A DNA stretch of 64,000 nt, from NCBI GenBank assembly GCA_947642555.1, contig CANRSX010000017.1:1-64000 (forward strand). The letters run 5' to 3'. The notes beneath the pieces are model-generated. The model did not search any database. It had not been told where the DNA came from and saw nothing but the letters and a program-made list of their open reading frames with translations. Both the position numbers and the translations under genes were made by a program. Position 1 is the first letter of the stretch. Each line of letters starts with the position of its first letter. Source of the DNA: an uncultured Roseburia sp. Its GTDB lineage: Bacteria > Bacillota > Clostridia > Lachnospirales > Lachnospiraceae. Below, piece by piece: positions 32,748-42,634 of the stretch.

Positions 32748-34565
32748 TTGACGGAAGGAAGAATGAGGACGGTAAAGCGATATATAACCGGTGGGACAAA
32801 AGGCGCGGCGGCGCTGTTTCTGCCGATTCTTTTTTTCTGGCTTCTGGAGAGCTATACGCACAATCCGTTTGAGGAGGTGCGCCCGTGGGCGCATCTGTTT
32901 AATATCCTGCTGTTTGAGCTTGCGGCGGGGATTCTGTTTAGTCTGACAGGGCGCATAAAGGCAGCGCTGCTGGCCGAGGCGTGCGCGGCCATGCTGTTTG
33001 GGATTGCAAACGCGTATGTGGTGCGGTTCCGCACGAATCCGCTGGTGCCGTGGGATCTTTTTTCATGGAGGACGGCTGCGAACGTGGCCGGGACGTACGA
33101 TTTTACGCCGGATCGCAGAATGATTGCGGTGACGCTTCTGTTTCTCGCCGTCATGACAGTGCTTTTGTTTGTACGTATCCGTCCGTGGCGGCTGATCTTC
33201 TGGAAACGGTGGATCGTCGCGGGCCTTCTCGTGCTGGCGCTGATCGGATTTGCGGACACGCTGCAGCAGGAGAGCTTTCAGAACCGCCATATGCTCTATA
33301 ATAAACTGTTTACACCGGTGTATATGACAAATGTAGATGGCATTGCCGTGACCTTTGTGATGAACCTGGCCTACATGTCGATCGAGCGGCCGGAAGGCTA
33401 CAGTGAGAAGCGCGCCATGGAGCTGCTGGGCGCATATGAGGGGAGCGTAAAGGAGGATCAGACGCAGGCGGCGTGGGAGGATTCCCCCGACGGGGAGCTT
33501 CCGAATCTGATCGTCGTGATGAACGAATCGTTCGCGGATCTGACGGCGCTGGGGGAGATGGGGACGAACCGGGATCCGCTTCCCACCCTGCACCGCTTAC
33601 AGGCAGGCGCTGAAAATACGGTGACCGGAACCCTGCATGTGTCGGTGTGCGGCGGCAATACGGCGAATACGGAGTACGAATTTCTGACCGGAAATACGAT
33701 GACCTTTCTGCCGCAGGGGAGCATTCCCTACCAGCAGTATCTGACCGGGGAGCAGCCGTCGCTCGCGTCCCATCTCGCGTCGCTTGGCTATCAGACGGTG
33801 GCGACGCACCCCTATTATGCGAACGGCTGGGAGCGCGACGCGGTCTATCCCTGGCTCGGCTTTTCGGAGAGCCTGTTTCTCGACGCGTACCAGGACGCGC
33901 CGCGCGTCCGCAACTACGTGAGCGATCTGGGCTGTGCGGAGAAGATTATCTCGCTGTATGAACAGAAAAAAGAGGGACAGCCGCTGTTTGTCTTTCAGGT
34001 GACGATGCAGAATCACGGGGGCTATCAGGATCTGTATCCGAATTTTACGCCGGATATCACGGCGGACGGGATCGACAATCTCTCCCTGGAGCAGTATCTG
34101 TCGCTGACAGAGCTCTCGGATCTGTCGCTCTCGTATCTGATCGATTATTTTTCACAGGCAGAGGAGAAGACCGTGATCGTGTTTTTCGGGGATCATCAGC
34201 CCGGCGATACCGTGGCCGCGCCGGTGCTCGCGAAAAACGGCATGCGCTGGAATGCGCTGACGGAGGAGGAGCTGCCGCTGCGCTACGAGGTGCCGTACGT
34301 GATCTGGGCGAATTATGAGATCGCGGAGGAACAGAATGCGGATACGAGCGCGAATTATCTGGGAGCGCAGGTGTGCGCCCGCGCGGGGATCCCGTTAAGC
34401 GGGTATCAGAGGTTTCTTCTGGAGGAGAGCGGGATCCTTCCGGTGCTGACGCCGGTAAAGCAGGCGACGGTGCAGGGAGCGGGCGAAGAGGAGGCCGCGG
34501 AGGCGCTCGCGCGCTACCGGATCCTGCAGTATTACCGGATGTTTGACCAGAAAGGAGAGCAGTAG
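32748..34565 (+). CDS. LTA synthase family membrane sulfatase
   Basis: About 605 aa. Five membrane segments occupy the first about 200 residues. The extracellular alkaline-phosphatase-fold domain shows LIVVMNESFADLTALGE, the nucleophile region GGNTANTEYEFLTGNTM, MQNHGGY and VIVFFGDHQPG. This is the LtaS/phosphoglycerol transferase pattern; it probably adds glycerol-phosphate to a glycolipid or polysaccharide. TTG 32748 has AGGAGGG five bases upstream; ATG 32763 with GGAAGG is the alternative. It is followed 3 bp later by the YfhO gene. Confidence 0.88.
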   Translation: MTEGRMRTVKRYITGGTKGAAALFLPILFFWLLESYTHNPFEEVRPWAHLFNILLFELAAGILFSLTGRIKAALLAEACAAMLFGIANAYVVRFRTNPLVPWDLFSWRTAANVAGTYDFTPDRRMIAVTLLFLAVMTVLLFVRIRPWRLIFWKRWIVAGLLVLALIGFADTLQQESFQNRHMLYNKLFTPVYMTNVDGIAVTFVMNLAYMSIERPEGYSEKRAMELLGAYEGSVKEDQTQAAWEDSPDGELPNLIVVMNESFADLTALGEMGTNRDPLPTLHRLQAGAENTVTGTLHVSVCGGNTANTEYEFLTGNTMTFLPQGSIPYQQYLTGEQPSLASHLASLGYQTVATHPYYANGWERDAVYPWLGFSESLFLDAYQDAPRVRNYVSDLGCAEKIISLYEQKKEGQPLFVFQVTMQNHGGYQDLYPNFTPDITADGIDNLSLEQYLSLTELSDLSLSYLIDYFSQAEEKTVIVFFGDHQPGDTVAAPVLAKNGMRWNALTEEELPLRYEVPYVIWANYEIAEEQNADTSANYLGAQVCARAGIPLSGYQRFLLEESGILPVLTPVKQATVQGAGEEEAAEALARYRILQYYRMFDQKGEQ

Positions 34566-34568
34566 CCG

Positions 34569-37079
34569 ATGCAAAAAAAGATTCCGCTGATTGCGGCAGC
34601 GCTTGTGCCGTTTGTGATCATGGTCATCATCTGTATCGGCCACGGGATCTGGCCGTTCGGGGACCGGTGTATGCTCCACATCGATATGTATCACCAGTAC
34701 TGCCCGTTTTTTGCGGAGCTGGCGGAGAAGCTAAGGACGGGAGGAAGCCCGTTTTATTCCTGGAAGATCGGGCTGGGCGCGGATTTTGTCTCGCTGTACG
34801 CGTATTATCTGGCGAGCCCGTTCAACTGGTTTTTACTGCTCTGCCCGAGGGGGGCTGTCATTGAATTTATGACGGTTCTCGTGCTCATAAAGACGTCGAT
34901 TGCCGGATTTTCATTTGCGTATTTTCTGCGGGCGCATTTTCACACCGCGGACTGGGAGTCGGGACAGACGCGCCGCGACCGGGACTACGGGGCGGTCATG
35001 GATTACGGGACGGCGATCTTCGGGACGGCGTACGCGCTGTCGGCTTTTATGGCGGCGTATGCCTGGAATATCATGTGGCTGGACGTCGTGGCGTTTGCTC
35101 CGCTTGCGGTGGCGGGGCTGGAGCGCATGATAAAGGAGGGCAGGCCCCTTTTGTACTACAGCGTGCTTTCCCTGTGTATTCTGAGCAATTATTATATCTC
35201 GATCATGCTCTGCCTGTTTCTGATCCTGTGGTTTCTGGGATACTGGTTCGGGCATCGGGAGAGCGGCGCGGCGGCGTGGTTCCGGTTTGCGGGCTATTCG
35301 CTTCTCGCGGGCGGCACAGGGGCGGTGCTGATGATTCCTACAGCTGTTGTGCTTGGGCAGAGCGGCGCTTCCGGCGTCTCGTTTCCGGAGAAGTTGGAAT
35401 GGTATTTCGGGCTGATCCCGGAGCTCTCGAGGCACCTGATCCTGACGGAGGTCTACACCGGGGATGAGCACTGGCCGAACATCTACTGCGGGCTGTCTGT
35501 GCTGATGCTGTTTGTGCTGTATCTGCTCAATACCGGGATTTCCTGGAAACGGAAGTGGAAGATCCTGCTTCTTTCGGCGCTGTTTGCGGTGAGCTTTGCG
35601 AATAATTATCTGGACTTTCTCTGGCACGGCCTGCATTTCCCGACCTCCCTGCCGGGACGCCAGGCGTTTCTGTACAGCTTTGTGCTGTTATTTGCCGCGT
35701 CTGAGTGCCTGCTACACCTGCGGGAGCAGAGGCTGTGGCATCTGCCTGTCGCGGCGGCGGTTCTGGCGGTGTTTCTGGCCGCCGCCTATCTGTCGCAGCC
35801 GTCGGAGGATCGGGACGCGCTTCCGGTGCTGGTGAGCGCCGTATTTCTGGGCTGCTATCTGACGCTGGCCGGCATTTTTATGGCGGGGCGGGAGCGGACG
35901 GGCCGTCTGATGCTTGCCGTGGGCTGTTTTGCAATGCTCGCGGAGCTTACGATCAATTATAACGCCACAGGGCTTGAGACGGTGAACCGTACGTCCTACC
36001 TTGCGGATCTTGCGGATTACCGCGCCGTGCTCGCGCAGGGGGAGGAGCTGGCAGAGGAAAAGGGAGTTTTATTTTTCCGGACCGAGGAGCTGGAGCGTCG
36101 GACAAAAAATGACGCGGCCTTTTTCGGCTACCGCTCCGCGACCCAGTTTTCGTCCCTGATGAATCTGAATGTCAGCCACTTTTATCAGAATCTCGGCATG
36201 GAGGGCGGGAAGAATTTTTACAGTATCAGCGGCGCGACGCCAATGCTCTCCGCGATGCTCTCCATCCGCTATGTGCTGGCGGATAACGAGCTGGAGGAAG
36301 GGCCGCTCTTAACGTGCGTGGCGGCGTCCGGGGAGACATATCTGTACGAAAATACCTATGTTCTGCCACCGGGGTTCGTGGTGGAGGAGCCGGTGGCGGA
36401 TGTTTGGGCGGACATGGAGCTCGGCGACATCGGGAATCAGAACGAGCTCGCCTGGATGCTCGGGGCGGAGGAACAGATGTTAGTCCCGGTGCCCGCGGTG
36501 TCAAATCCGGGCCGTTCCACGCTCGAGGTGACAGAGACCGGGTATTATTACGCCACCTACGACAAGACGGACGTCGACAACCTGACGATGGAGAGCACGG
36601 ACGGGAGAAGCCGCTCCTACGGCAAGGTGTCCCACGGCTATACGCTGGATCTGGGGTACTGTGAGGCGGGCAGCACCGTCGATGTGAAAAATTCCTCGGA
36701 GGAGACGGTGTCCATGACGTTTTACCGCCTTTCCCTTCCCGCTGTCGAACAGGTTTACCGGACCTTAAGCGCGCAGACGATGGAGACAGAAGTCTTTTCC
36801 GACGACCGGATCACCGGCGTAATCCAGGTGAGGGAACCGGGGCGGCTGGTCTTTTCCATCGCGAAGGAGGAGGGCTGGACGCTGCTTCTTGACGGGGAGC
36901 CGGCGGAGACGGAAGCGTTCGGCGAGGCATTTTTAAGCGTTCACGTCGAACCGGGAGAGCACCGGGTGGAGCTGTGCTATGTGACGCCCGGTTTTGAGGC
37001 CGGTGCGAAGATCTCGGCGGGCTGTCTGCTGCTTGCCGTATCCGCCATAGTGATCCGGAAAAAGAGAAGTGTCCAATAA
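34569..37079 (+). CDS. YfhO family membrane protein
   Basis: 836 aa with about 12 membrane helices and a large C-terminal extracellular part. The N-terminal motif FGDRCMLHIDMYHQYCPFFA, then GGSPFYSWKIGLGADFVSLY and YYLASPFNW, is typical of YfhO. In Bacillus YfhO works with CsbB in sugar modification of lipoteichoic acid. Here it follows an LTA-synthase-like gene, so surface glycopolymer decoration is a reasonable inference. The soluble tail (about 480-800) ends in a beta-sandwich-like region and a final helix (ISAGCLLLAVSAIVIRKKRS). Confidence 0.9.
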   Translation: MQKKIPLIAAALVPFVIMVIICIGHGIWPFGDRCMLHIDMYHQYCPFFAELAEKLRTGGSPFYSWKIGLGADFVSLYAYYLASPFNWFLLLCPRGAVIEFMTVLVLIKTSIAGFSFAYFLRAHFHTADWESGQTRRDRDYGAVMDYGTAIFGTAYALSAFMAAYAWNIMWLDVVAFAPLAVAGLERMIKEGRPLLYYSVLSLCILSNYYISIMLCLFLILWFLGYWFGHRESGAAAWFRFAGYSLLAGGTGAVLMIPTAVVLGQSGASGVSFPEKLEWYFGLIPELSRHLILTEVYTGDEHWPNIYCGLSVLMLFVLYLLNTGISWKRKWKILLLSALFAVSFANNYLDFLWHGLHFPTSLPGRQAFLYSFVLLFAASECLLHLREQRLWHLPVAAAVLAVFLAAAYLSQPSEDRDALPVLVSAVFLGCYLTLAGIFMAGRERTGRLMLAVGCFAMLAELTINYNATGLETVNRTSYLADLADYRAVLAQGEELAEEKGVLFFRTEELERRTKNDAAFFGYRSATQFSSLMNLNVSHFYQNLGMEGGKNFYSISGATPMLSAMLSIRYVLADNELEEGPLLTCVAASGETYLYENTYVLPPGFVVEEPVADVWADMELGDIGNQNELAWMLGAEEQMLVPVPAVSNPGRSTLEVTETGYYYATYDKTDVDNLTMESTDGRSRSYGKVSHGYTLDLGYCEAGSTVDVKNSSEETVSMTFYRLSLPAVEQVYRTLSAQTMETEVFSDDRITGVIQVREPGRLVFSIAKEEGWTLLLDGEPAETEAFGEAFLSVHVEPGEHRVELCYVTPGFEAGAKISAGCLLLAVSAIVIRKKRSVQ

Positions 37080-37099
37080 ACCGTACACAAAAAACATAC

Positions 37100-37119
37100 C
37101 TGTCCGAAAAAACGGACAG
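37100..37119. other. Hairpin after the YfhO gene
   Basis: CTGTCCG-AAAAAA-CGGACAG. A 7-bp stem with an A6 loop, flanked by ACATAC on both sides; no U-tract. Confidence 0.5.
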
Positions 37120-37176
37120 AACATACGTTACACTCCTGTTATCAAATCAATTGCAGAGAAAAAGGAGTGAATACGC

Positions 37177-37281
37177 ATGAAAGGATATGTAGTGGATACC
37201 GGTTATATGGGATACGTGGATGGCAGATATATGCTTTTTGCAAACGAGGAGGATTATCTCGAATATTTTTCGGAGAGATAA
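37177..37281 (+). CDS. 34-aa microprotein
   Basis: Begins MKGYVVDTGYMGYVDGRYML and ends acidic (EEDYLEYFSER). The YMGYV-D/GRYM pattern is unusually rich in Tyr and Gly. A strong AAAGGAGTG lies 8 bases before the ATG, better than for any frame nearby. No signal peptide or membrane helix. It stands alone between YfhO and the thioesterase. I suspect a conserved small protein of this bacterial family but cannot confirm. The following 37282-37430 holds no other gene I can support. Confidence 0.65.
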   Translation: MKGYVVDTGYMGYVDGRYMLFANEEDYLEYFSER

Positions 37282-37430
37282 TGGCGGCTGTCATTGAAAT
37301 TTCGGAACGAATATGTGATAATAGGGGGTGGTATTCCGAAAACCGGAATGCCGCCCCCTGTTTACGGCAGGCCGATCCGCAAAGCGTGGCGGCGTCTGCT
37401 GCAAAGCTGCGAAGGGGAGAGCTGGAAGTT

Positions 37431-37919
37431 ATGGCAGAGAAAGAAGGGAAACAGATGTTGGAAAAGGAAGTTGAGGTTTACGGGAAGCATCTGGAGGGGA
37501 TTCCGATACGGCCCTACGAGCATCATGCGAAGTATTATGAGACGGATCAGATGGGGATCATCCATCACTCGAACTATATCCGCTGGATGGAGGAGGCCAG
37601 GATGGATCTGATGGATCAGATCGGGCTTTCCTACAAGGAGATGGAGGCGGTCGAGATCATAAGCCCCGTGCTGTCCGTGTCCTGTGAATATCACAGCATG
37701 GTGCATTTTGACGACGTGGTTGTCATCGAGACGAGGATTGTAAAGTACAACGGGATTAAGATGGAAGTGGAGTACCGGATGACGGACAAAAAGACAGGGG
37801 AGCTGCGCACGACCGGCAGGAGCTCGCACTGCTTTTTAAATCGTTCCGGCAGGCCGATTTCCTTAAAACGGTCGTACCCTGAGCTGGATACGAAGTTTTT
37901 TGAATTTACGGACGCCTGA
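37431..37919 (+). CDS. Acyl-CoA thioesterase family (4-hydroxybenzoyl-CoA thioesterase-like)
   Basis: 162-aa hotdog-fold protein: HAKYYETDQMGIIHHSNYIR with the catalytic Asp, then WMEEARMDLMDQIG and a later beta-rich half. It hydrolyses acyl-CoA or acyl-ACP; the substrate is unknown. ATG 37431 and ATG 37455 are both possible; the second has AAGAAGGG upstream. The frame is open to 37167 but that part overlaps the 34-aa gene. Confidence 0.88.
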   Translation: MAEKEGKQMLEKEVEVYGKHLEGIPIRPYEHHAKYYETDQMGIIHHSNYIRWMEEARMDLMDQIGLSYKEMEAVEIISPVLSVSCEYHSMVHFDDVVVIETRIVKYNGIKMEVEYRMTDKKTGELRTTGRSSHCFLNRSGRPISLKRSYPELDTKFFEFTDA

Positions 37920-37994
37920 CGGACAGGAGACATGTCCGGCATCATGGGGACGAATGTTTGCCCCGATATTATAAATAGAGAGAGGAAGAATCAG

Positions 37995-39791
37995 ATGAGT
38001 ACGGTACAGGAGAGATTAGTCGCGCTGCGCGGGGAGATGGAGAAGCGCGGGATCGACGTGTATGTGGTGCCCACCGCGGATTTTCACGAGTCGGAGTACG
38101 TCGGCGCGCATTTTATGGCGCGGAAATATATCACGGGATTTACCGGTTCCGCAGGGACCGCGGTGATCACGAGGGAGGAGGCCGGGCTTTGGACCGACGG
38201 GCGCTATTTCGTGCAGGCGGAAGCGCAGCTTTCGGGCAGCGGCGTGACGCTTTACCGCATGGGCGAGGAGGGCGTGCCGAAGGTGGACGAGTTTGTGGAG
38301 GAGAAGCTTCCGGAGAACGGGAAGCTGGGCTTTGACGGCCGCGTCGTAAACGGCGACTGGGGCGAAAAGCTTGTCGGGATCGCGGAGAAAAAGAGCGGTT
38401 CGCTCCACATGGACGAGGATCTTGTCGACCTGATCTGGGAGGATCGCCCCGCGCTCTCAAAGGAGCCGGTGTTTTTGCTTGCGGAGGAGTATTCCGGAAA
38501 GAGCACGAAAGAGAAATTAAAGGAACTGCGCGAGGCGATGGAGAAGGAGGGCGCCGGATACCACATCCTGACCTCGCTCTACGATATCGCCTGGCTGCTC
38601 AATATCCGCGGCGGCGATATCGAGCATGTGCCGGTCGTGTTGTCCTACCTGGTTCTGACCGCGTCGGAGTGCGTCTGGTTTTTGCAGGAGGAGGTCGTGG
38701 ATGAGAAGACCGCTGCGTATCTGGCGGATAATCAGATCACGATACGGCCGTACGATTCGGTTTATGAGTATGTGAAGGCGCTCCCGGGGGACGCCTGCGT
38801 GCTGATGGATAAAAAGACGGTGAATTACCGTATCTGCGGAAGCCTGGATCAGAATATTACGGTTGTAGACAAACAGAATCCGACCCTGCTGATGAAGGCG
38901 GTCAAAAATCCGGTGGAGATCGACAACACGCGCAGGGCACACGTGAAGGACGGCGTGGCGTTCACGAAGTTTATGTACTGGCTGAAGACGAACATCGGGA
39001 AGATTCCGATGACGGAGATCTCCGCCTCCGATTATTTGGAGGAGCGAAGAAGGGAGCAGGAGCATTTTCTGGATTTAAGCTTTGGGACGATCAGCGCTTA
39101 CGGGCCGAATGCCGCGATGATGCATTATTCCGCGACGCCGGAGACGGACGCTGCGTTAGAGCCGGAAGGATTTCTGCTGGTGGATTCCGGCGGACATTAT
39201 CTCGAGGGGACGACGGACATCACCCGCACGATGGCGCTTGGGCCGGTGACGGATGAGATGCGGCAGTATTTTACCGCGGTCTGCCGGTCGAACTTAAACC
39301 TTGCCGCCGCGAAGTTTTTATACGGCTGCACGGGCTACAATCTGGACATTCTGGCGCGCGGGCCGCTGTGGGATACGGGAGTTGACTACAAATGCGGAAC
39401 CGGGCATGGCGTGGGACATATTTTAAACGTGCACGAGAGCCCGAACGGCTTCCGCTGGAAGATTGTGCCGGAGCGTAATGACAGCGCGCCGCTTGAGGCG
39501 GGCATGATCACCACGGACGAGCCGGGCGTCTATTTTGAGGGGAAATACGGCATCCGCACGGAGAATGAGCTGATCTGCCACAAGGGAGAGAAAAACGAGT
39601 ACGGGCAGTTTATGTATTTTGAGAACATCACCTACGCGCCGATTGACCTGGATGCGATCGACCCGGAGCAGATGAGCGGGCGCGAGCGGCAGCTGTTAAA
39701 TGAGTATCACGCGATGGTGTATGAGACGCTTTCTCCTTATATGACAGAGGAGGAGAACGAGTGGCTGCGCAGATACACGCGCGCAGTATAG
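37995..39791 (+). CDS. Xaa-Pro aminopeptidase (aminopeptidase P, M24B)
   Basis: 598 aa. Two N-terminal creatinase-like domains precede a pita-bread catalytic domain. Metal and active-site motifs: LLVDSGGHYLEGTTDITRTM, GTGHGVGHILNVHESP, MITTDEPGVYFEGKYGIRTE. It removes N-terminal residues before proline in the cytoplasm. The start MSTVQERLVALRGEM has AGAGGAAG upstream. It is monocistronic or reads into polA 15 bp later. A second, shorter M24 peptidase lies at 57.9 kb. Confidence 0.92.
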   Translation: MSTVQERLVALRGEMEKRGIDVYVVPTADFHESEYVGAHFMARKYITGFTGSAGTAVITREEAGLWTDGRYFVQAEAQLSGSGVTLYRMGEEGVPKVDEFVEEKLPENGKLGFDGRVVNGDWGEKLVGIAEKKSGSLHMDEDLVDLIWEDRPALSKEPVFLLAEEYSGKSTKEKLKELREAMEKEGAGYHILTSLYDIAWLLNIRGGDIEHVPVVLSYLVLTASECVWFLQEEVVDEKTAAYLADNQITIRPYDSVYEYVKALPGDACVLMDKKTVNYRICGSLDQNITVVDKQNPTLLMKAVKNPVEIDNTRRAHVKDGVAFTKFMYWLKTNIGKIPMTEISASDYLEERRREQEHFLDLSFGTISAYGPNAAMMHYSATPETDAALEPEGFLLVDSGGHYLEGTTDITRTMALGPVTDEMRQYFTAVCRSNLNLAAAKFLYGCTGYNLDILARGPLWDTGVDYKCGTGHGVGHILNVHESPNGFRWKIVPERNDSAPLEAGMITTDEPGVYFEGKYGIRTENELICHKGEKNEYGQFMYFENITYAPIDLDAIDPEQMSGRERQLLNEYHAMVYETLSPYMTEEENEWLRRYTRAV

Positions 39792-39806
39792 AGACGGGAG
39801 ACGGAT

Positions 39807-42617
39807 ATGGGCGAGAAGCTGGTATTGATTGACGGACACAGTATTTTAAACAGGGCGTTTTTCGGGCTTCCGGATCTGACGAATTCCGAGGGACTCCACA
39901 CAAATGCGGTATACGGTTTTCTGAACATCATGTTCAGGATCTTAGAGGAGGAGCGCCCCGATTATCTGACGGTGGCCTTTGACGTACACCAGCCGACCTT
40001 CCGCCACGAGATGTACGCGGAATATAAGGGCACGAGAAAGCCGATGGCGGAGGAATTACGGCAGCAGGTGCCGCTGATCAAAGAGATGTTACAGGCGATG
40101 GGCGTGACCATCGTCGAGAAGGGCGGCTACGAGGCGGACGACCTTCTGGGCACGATCGCAAAGAAAAGCGAGCGGGAGGGCGTGGAGGTCTCCATTGTCT
40201 CCGGCGACCGCGACCTGCTGCAGCTGGCTTCCGACCATATCCGCATCCGCATCCCGAAGACAAAAAAAACCGGGACGGAGATTGAGGATTACAATACGAA
40301 AGAGGTGAAGGAGCGCTACCTGGTGACGCCGGAGGAGTTTATCGACGTGAAGGCGCTGATGGGCGACGCCTCCGACAATATTCCCGGGGTGCCGGGCATC
40401 GGGGAGAAGACGGCGACCGCCATCATCGCGGCCTATGGCAGTATCGAGAATGCCTACGCGCACGTGGACGAGTTAAAGCCAAAGCGCGCCTCGACGAATC
40501 TGAAGGAATATTATGAGCAGGCGCAGCTATCAAAGACGCTCGCCACGATCGAGGTGCACGCGGACATCGACTACGACCTTTCCGCGGCGCGGCTTGCACA
40601 GATTTCAGACCTTTACACCGAGGAGGCGTATCTGCTCTGTAAGCGGCTGGAGTTTAAACATCTGCTGGGCAGGTTTGAGGTGGAAGCGCCGAAGAACCAC
40701 GCGGAGGAACATTTTACACGCGTAGAAAACCGTGAGGGGGCCCTGCGCGTATTTGAGGCGGTCCGCGGGAAGGAGTGTGCGTTTTATTTTGTGCCGTGCG
40801 AGGAGGCGCATGACGCGCAGATGGAAGCGGACGGGCAGATGAGCCTGTTTGCGGCGTCCGGGCCGGGAGCCGGGGAGCCGGGGGAGCTGTCGTCCGGGCC
40901 GGGAGTCGGGGAGCCGGGTTCGGAGGAAGCTGCTCTGCCTGGCGTGGATGATCACACCTTCCTGGGGCTGGCGCTGGCGTACGGCCCCGAAGACATTTAC
41001 TACATCGGGGCGGGGGTGGACCTCTCCTGCGGGGAGATCGCCGCGCTGTTTGTAAAAAGCGGCGCAGCCTCTTATGCGACGCTGGATGTAAAGCCGCAGT
41101 TGAAACAGTTTGGCATGCTCTATCAAAAGAGCGTGGGGGAGATCCGTCGCGAAACGCTTTTCGACGGCGCGATTGCGGCCTACCTGCTCAATCCGGTGAA
41201 AAACGAATATCCGTATGAGGATATCGCGAAGGATTATGCGGGGCTGATGATTCCCTCGCGCCGGGATCTTTTGGGAAAGCTCACGTATGACGCCGCGGCG
41301 CAGGAGAAGCCGGAGGAGTTTTTAACCTGCGTCTGCTACACGGCGTATACCGCTTATGCTTCAAAGAAGACACTTGTAGAAGAATTGAAAAAGACCGGGA
41401 TGGAGGAGCTGTTTTCCTCGATCGAGATGCCGCTCGTCTTTACGCTTGCGGATATGGAATACGAGGGGATCATCGCGTCCGGCACGGCGCTGAAGGAATA
41501 CGGCGACCGGCTGACCGGACGGATCACGGAGCTTGAGGAAGCGATCTGCGGGGCGGCGGGGGAGAAGTTCAACATCAATTCCCCGAAGCAGCTCGGCGTG
41601 ATCCTCTTTGAAAAATTAAAGCTCCCGAACGGAAAGAAGACGAAGACCGGCTATTCGACGGCAGCGGACGTCTTAGAGCCGCTTGCGCCGGATCACCCGG
41701 TGGTGGCCGATATCCTGGAGTACCGGCAGCTGACGAAGTTAAAGTCCACGTACGCGGACGGGCTGGTGAATTATATCGCGCCGGACGGGAGGATTCACAC
41801 GTCCTTTAACCAGATGATCACCGCAACGGGGCGGCTCAGCAGCACGGAGCCGAACCTTCAGAATATCCCGATGCGCATCGAGCTGGGCAGGCTGATCCGC
41901 AAGGCGTTTCTGCCAAAGGAGGGCTGTGTGTTTGTGGACGCCGATTATTCCCAGATCGAGCTTCGGGTGCTGGCGCATCTCTCCGGGGACGAGAAGCTGA
42001 TCGAGGCGTACCGGGAGGCGCAGGACATCCACCGGACGACGGCCGCCCAGGTGTTCCACATCCCGTTTGACGAGGTGACGGACCTGCAGCGGCGGAACGC
42101 GAAGGCGGTCAATTTCGGGATCGTCTACGGCATCAGCTCGTTCGGGTTAAGCCAGGACTTAAGCATCAGCCGGAAGGAAGCCGCGGACTACATCGAGCGG
42201 TATTTTGAGACCTATCCGAAGATAAAGGGATACCTGGACGGGCTGGTGGCGGAGGCAAAGAAAAACGGCTTTGTCACCACAATGTTCGGCAGAAGACGCC
42301 CGGTCCCGGAGCTTTCCAGCAGCAATTTTATGCAGCGCTCCTTCGGGGAGCGGATCGCGATGAATTCGCCGATCCAGGGAACCGCGGCGGACATTATCAA
42401 GATCGCGATGATCCGCGTGCATGACCGCCTGATGGAGGAGCGGATGGAGTCGCGCCTGATTTTAACCGTGCACGACGAGCTTCTCGTGGAGACGAAGGCA
42501 AAGGAAGAGGAAGCGGTGCGGCGGATTTTAAAAGAGGAAATGCGCGGCGCGGCCGACCTTGCGGTGATCTTAGAGATCGATATCCACAGCGGGCATGACT
42601 GGTATGAGGCAAAATAG
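39807..42617 (+). CDS. polA: DNA polymerase I
   Basis: 936 aa. Domains: 5' nuclease (about 1-290; LVLIDGHSILNRAFFGLPDL, GYEADDLLGTIA, SGDRDLLQL, GDASDNIPGVPGIGEKTAT); a 3'-5' exonuclease-like domain (about 300-540); polymerase (about 560-936) with DADYSQIELRVLAHLSGD, RRNAKAVNFGIVYGISSFGL and TVHDELLVE. The exonuclease-like domain lacks the DxE metal motif, so proofreading is probably absent, as in Bacillus Pol I. A Gly/Pro/Glu-rich linker with a 12-residue repeat interrupts it near residues 350-375. Confidence 0.96.
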   Translation: MGEKLVLIDGHSILNRAFFGLPDLTNSEGLHTNAVYGFLNIMFRILEEERPDYLTVAFDVHQPTFRHEMYAEYKGTRKPMAEELRQQVPLIKEMLQAMGVTIVEKGGYEADDLLGTIAKKSEREGVEVSIVSGDRDLLQLASDHIRIRIPKTKKTGTEIEDYNTKEVKERYLVTPEEFIDVKALMGDASDNIPGVPGIGEKTATAIIAAYGSIENAYAHVDELKPKRASTNLKEYYEQAQLSKTLATIEVHADIDYDLSAARLAQISDLYTEEAYLLCKRLEFKHLLGRFEVEAPKNHAEEHFTRVENREGALRVFEAVRGKECAFYFVPCEEAHDAQMEADGQMSLFAASGPGAGEPGELSSGPGVGEPGSEEAALPGVDDHTFLGLALAYGPEDIYYIGAGVDLSCGEIAALFVKSGAASYATLDVKPQLKQFGMLYQKSVGEIRRETLFDGAIAAYLLNPVKNEYPYEDIAKDYAGLMIPSRRDLLGKLTYDAAAQEKPEEFLTCVCYTAYTAYASKKTLVEELKKTGMEELFSSIEMPLVFTLADMEYEGIIASGTALKEYGDRLTGRITELEEAICGAAGEKFNINSPKQLGVILFEKLKLPNGKKTKTGYSTAADVLEPLAPDHPVVADILEYRQLTKLKSTYADGLVNYIAPDGRIHTSFNQMITATGRLSSTEPNLQNIPMRIELGRLIRKAFLPKEGCVFVDADYSQIELRVLAHLSGDEKLIEAYREAQDIHRTTAAQVFHIPFDEVTDLQRRNAKAVNFGIVYGISSFGLSQDLSISRKEAADYIERYFETYPKIKGYLDGLVAEAKKNGFVTTMFGRRRPVPELSSSNFMQRSFGERIAMNSPIQGTAADIIKIAMIRVHDRLMEERMESRLILTVHDELLVETKAKEEEAVRRILKEEMRGAADLAVILEIDIHSGHDWYEAK
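40857..40928 (+). repeat. Two-copy 36-bp repeat inside polA
   Basis: Copies begin at 40857 and 40893 (TCCGGGCCGGGAGCCGGGGA and near-identical). They encode SGPGAGEPGELS and SGPGVGEPGSEE in a linker of the degenerate exonuclease domain. Confidence 0.8.
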
Positions 42618-42634
42618 ACTATGGTGAGGAAGCT

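Noticed and set aside
37282-37430. Extension of the thioesterase back to 37167
   Set aside because: It overlaps the 34-aa ORF in another frame and lacks family similarity; hotdog thioesterases start near the chosen ATG.
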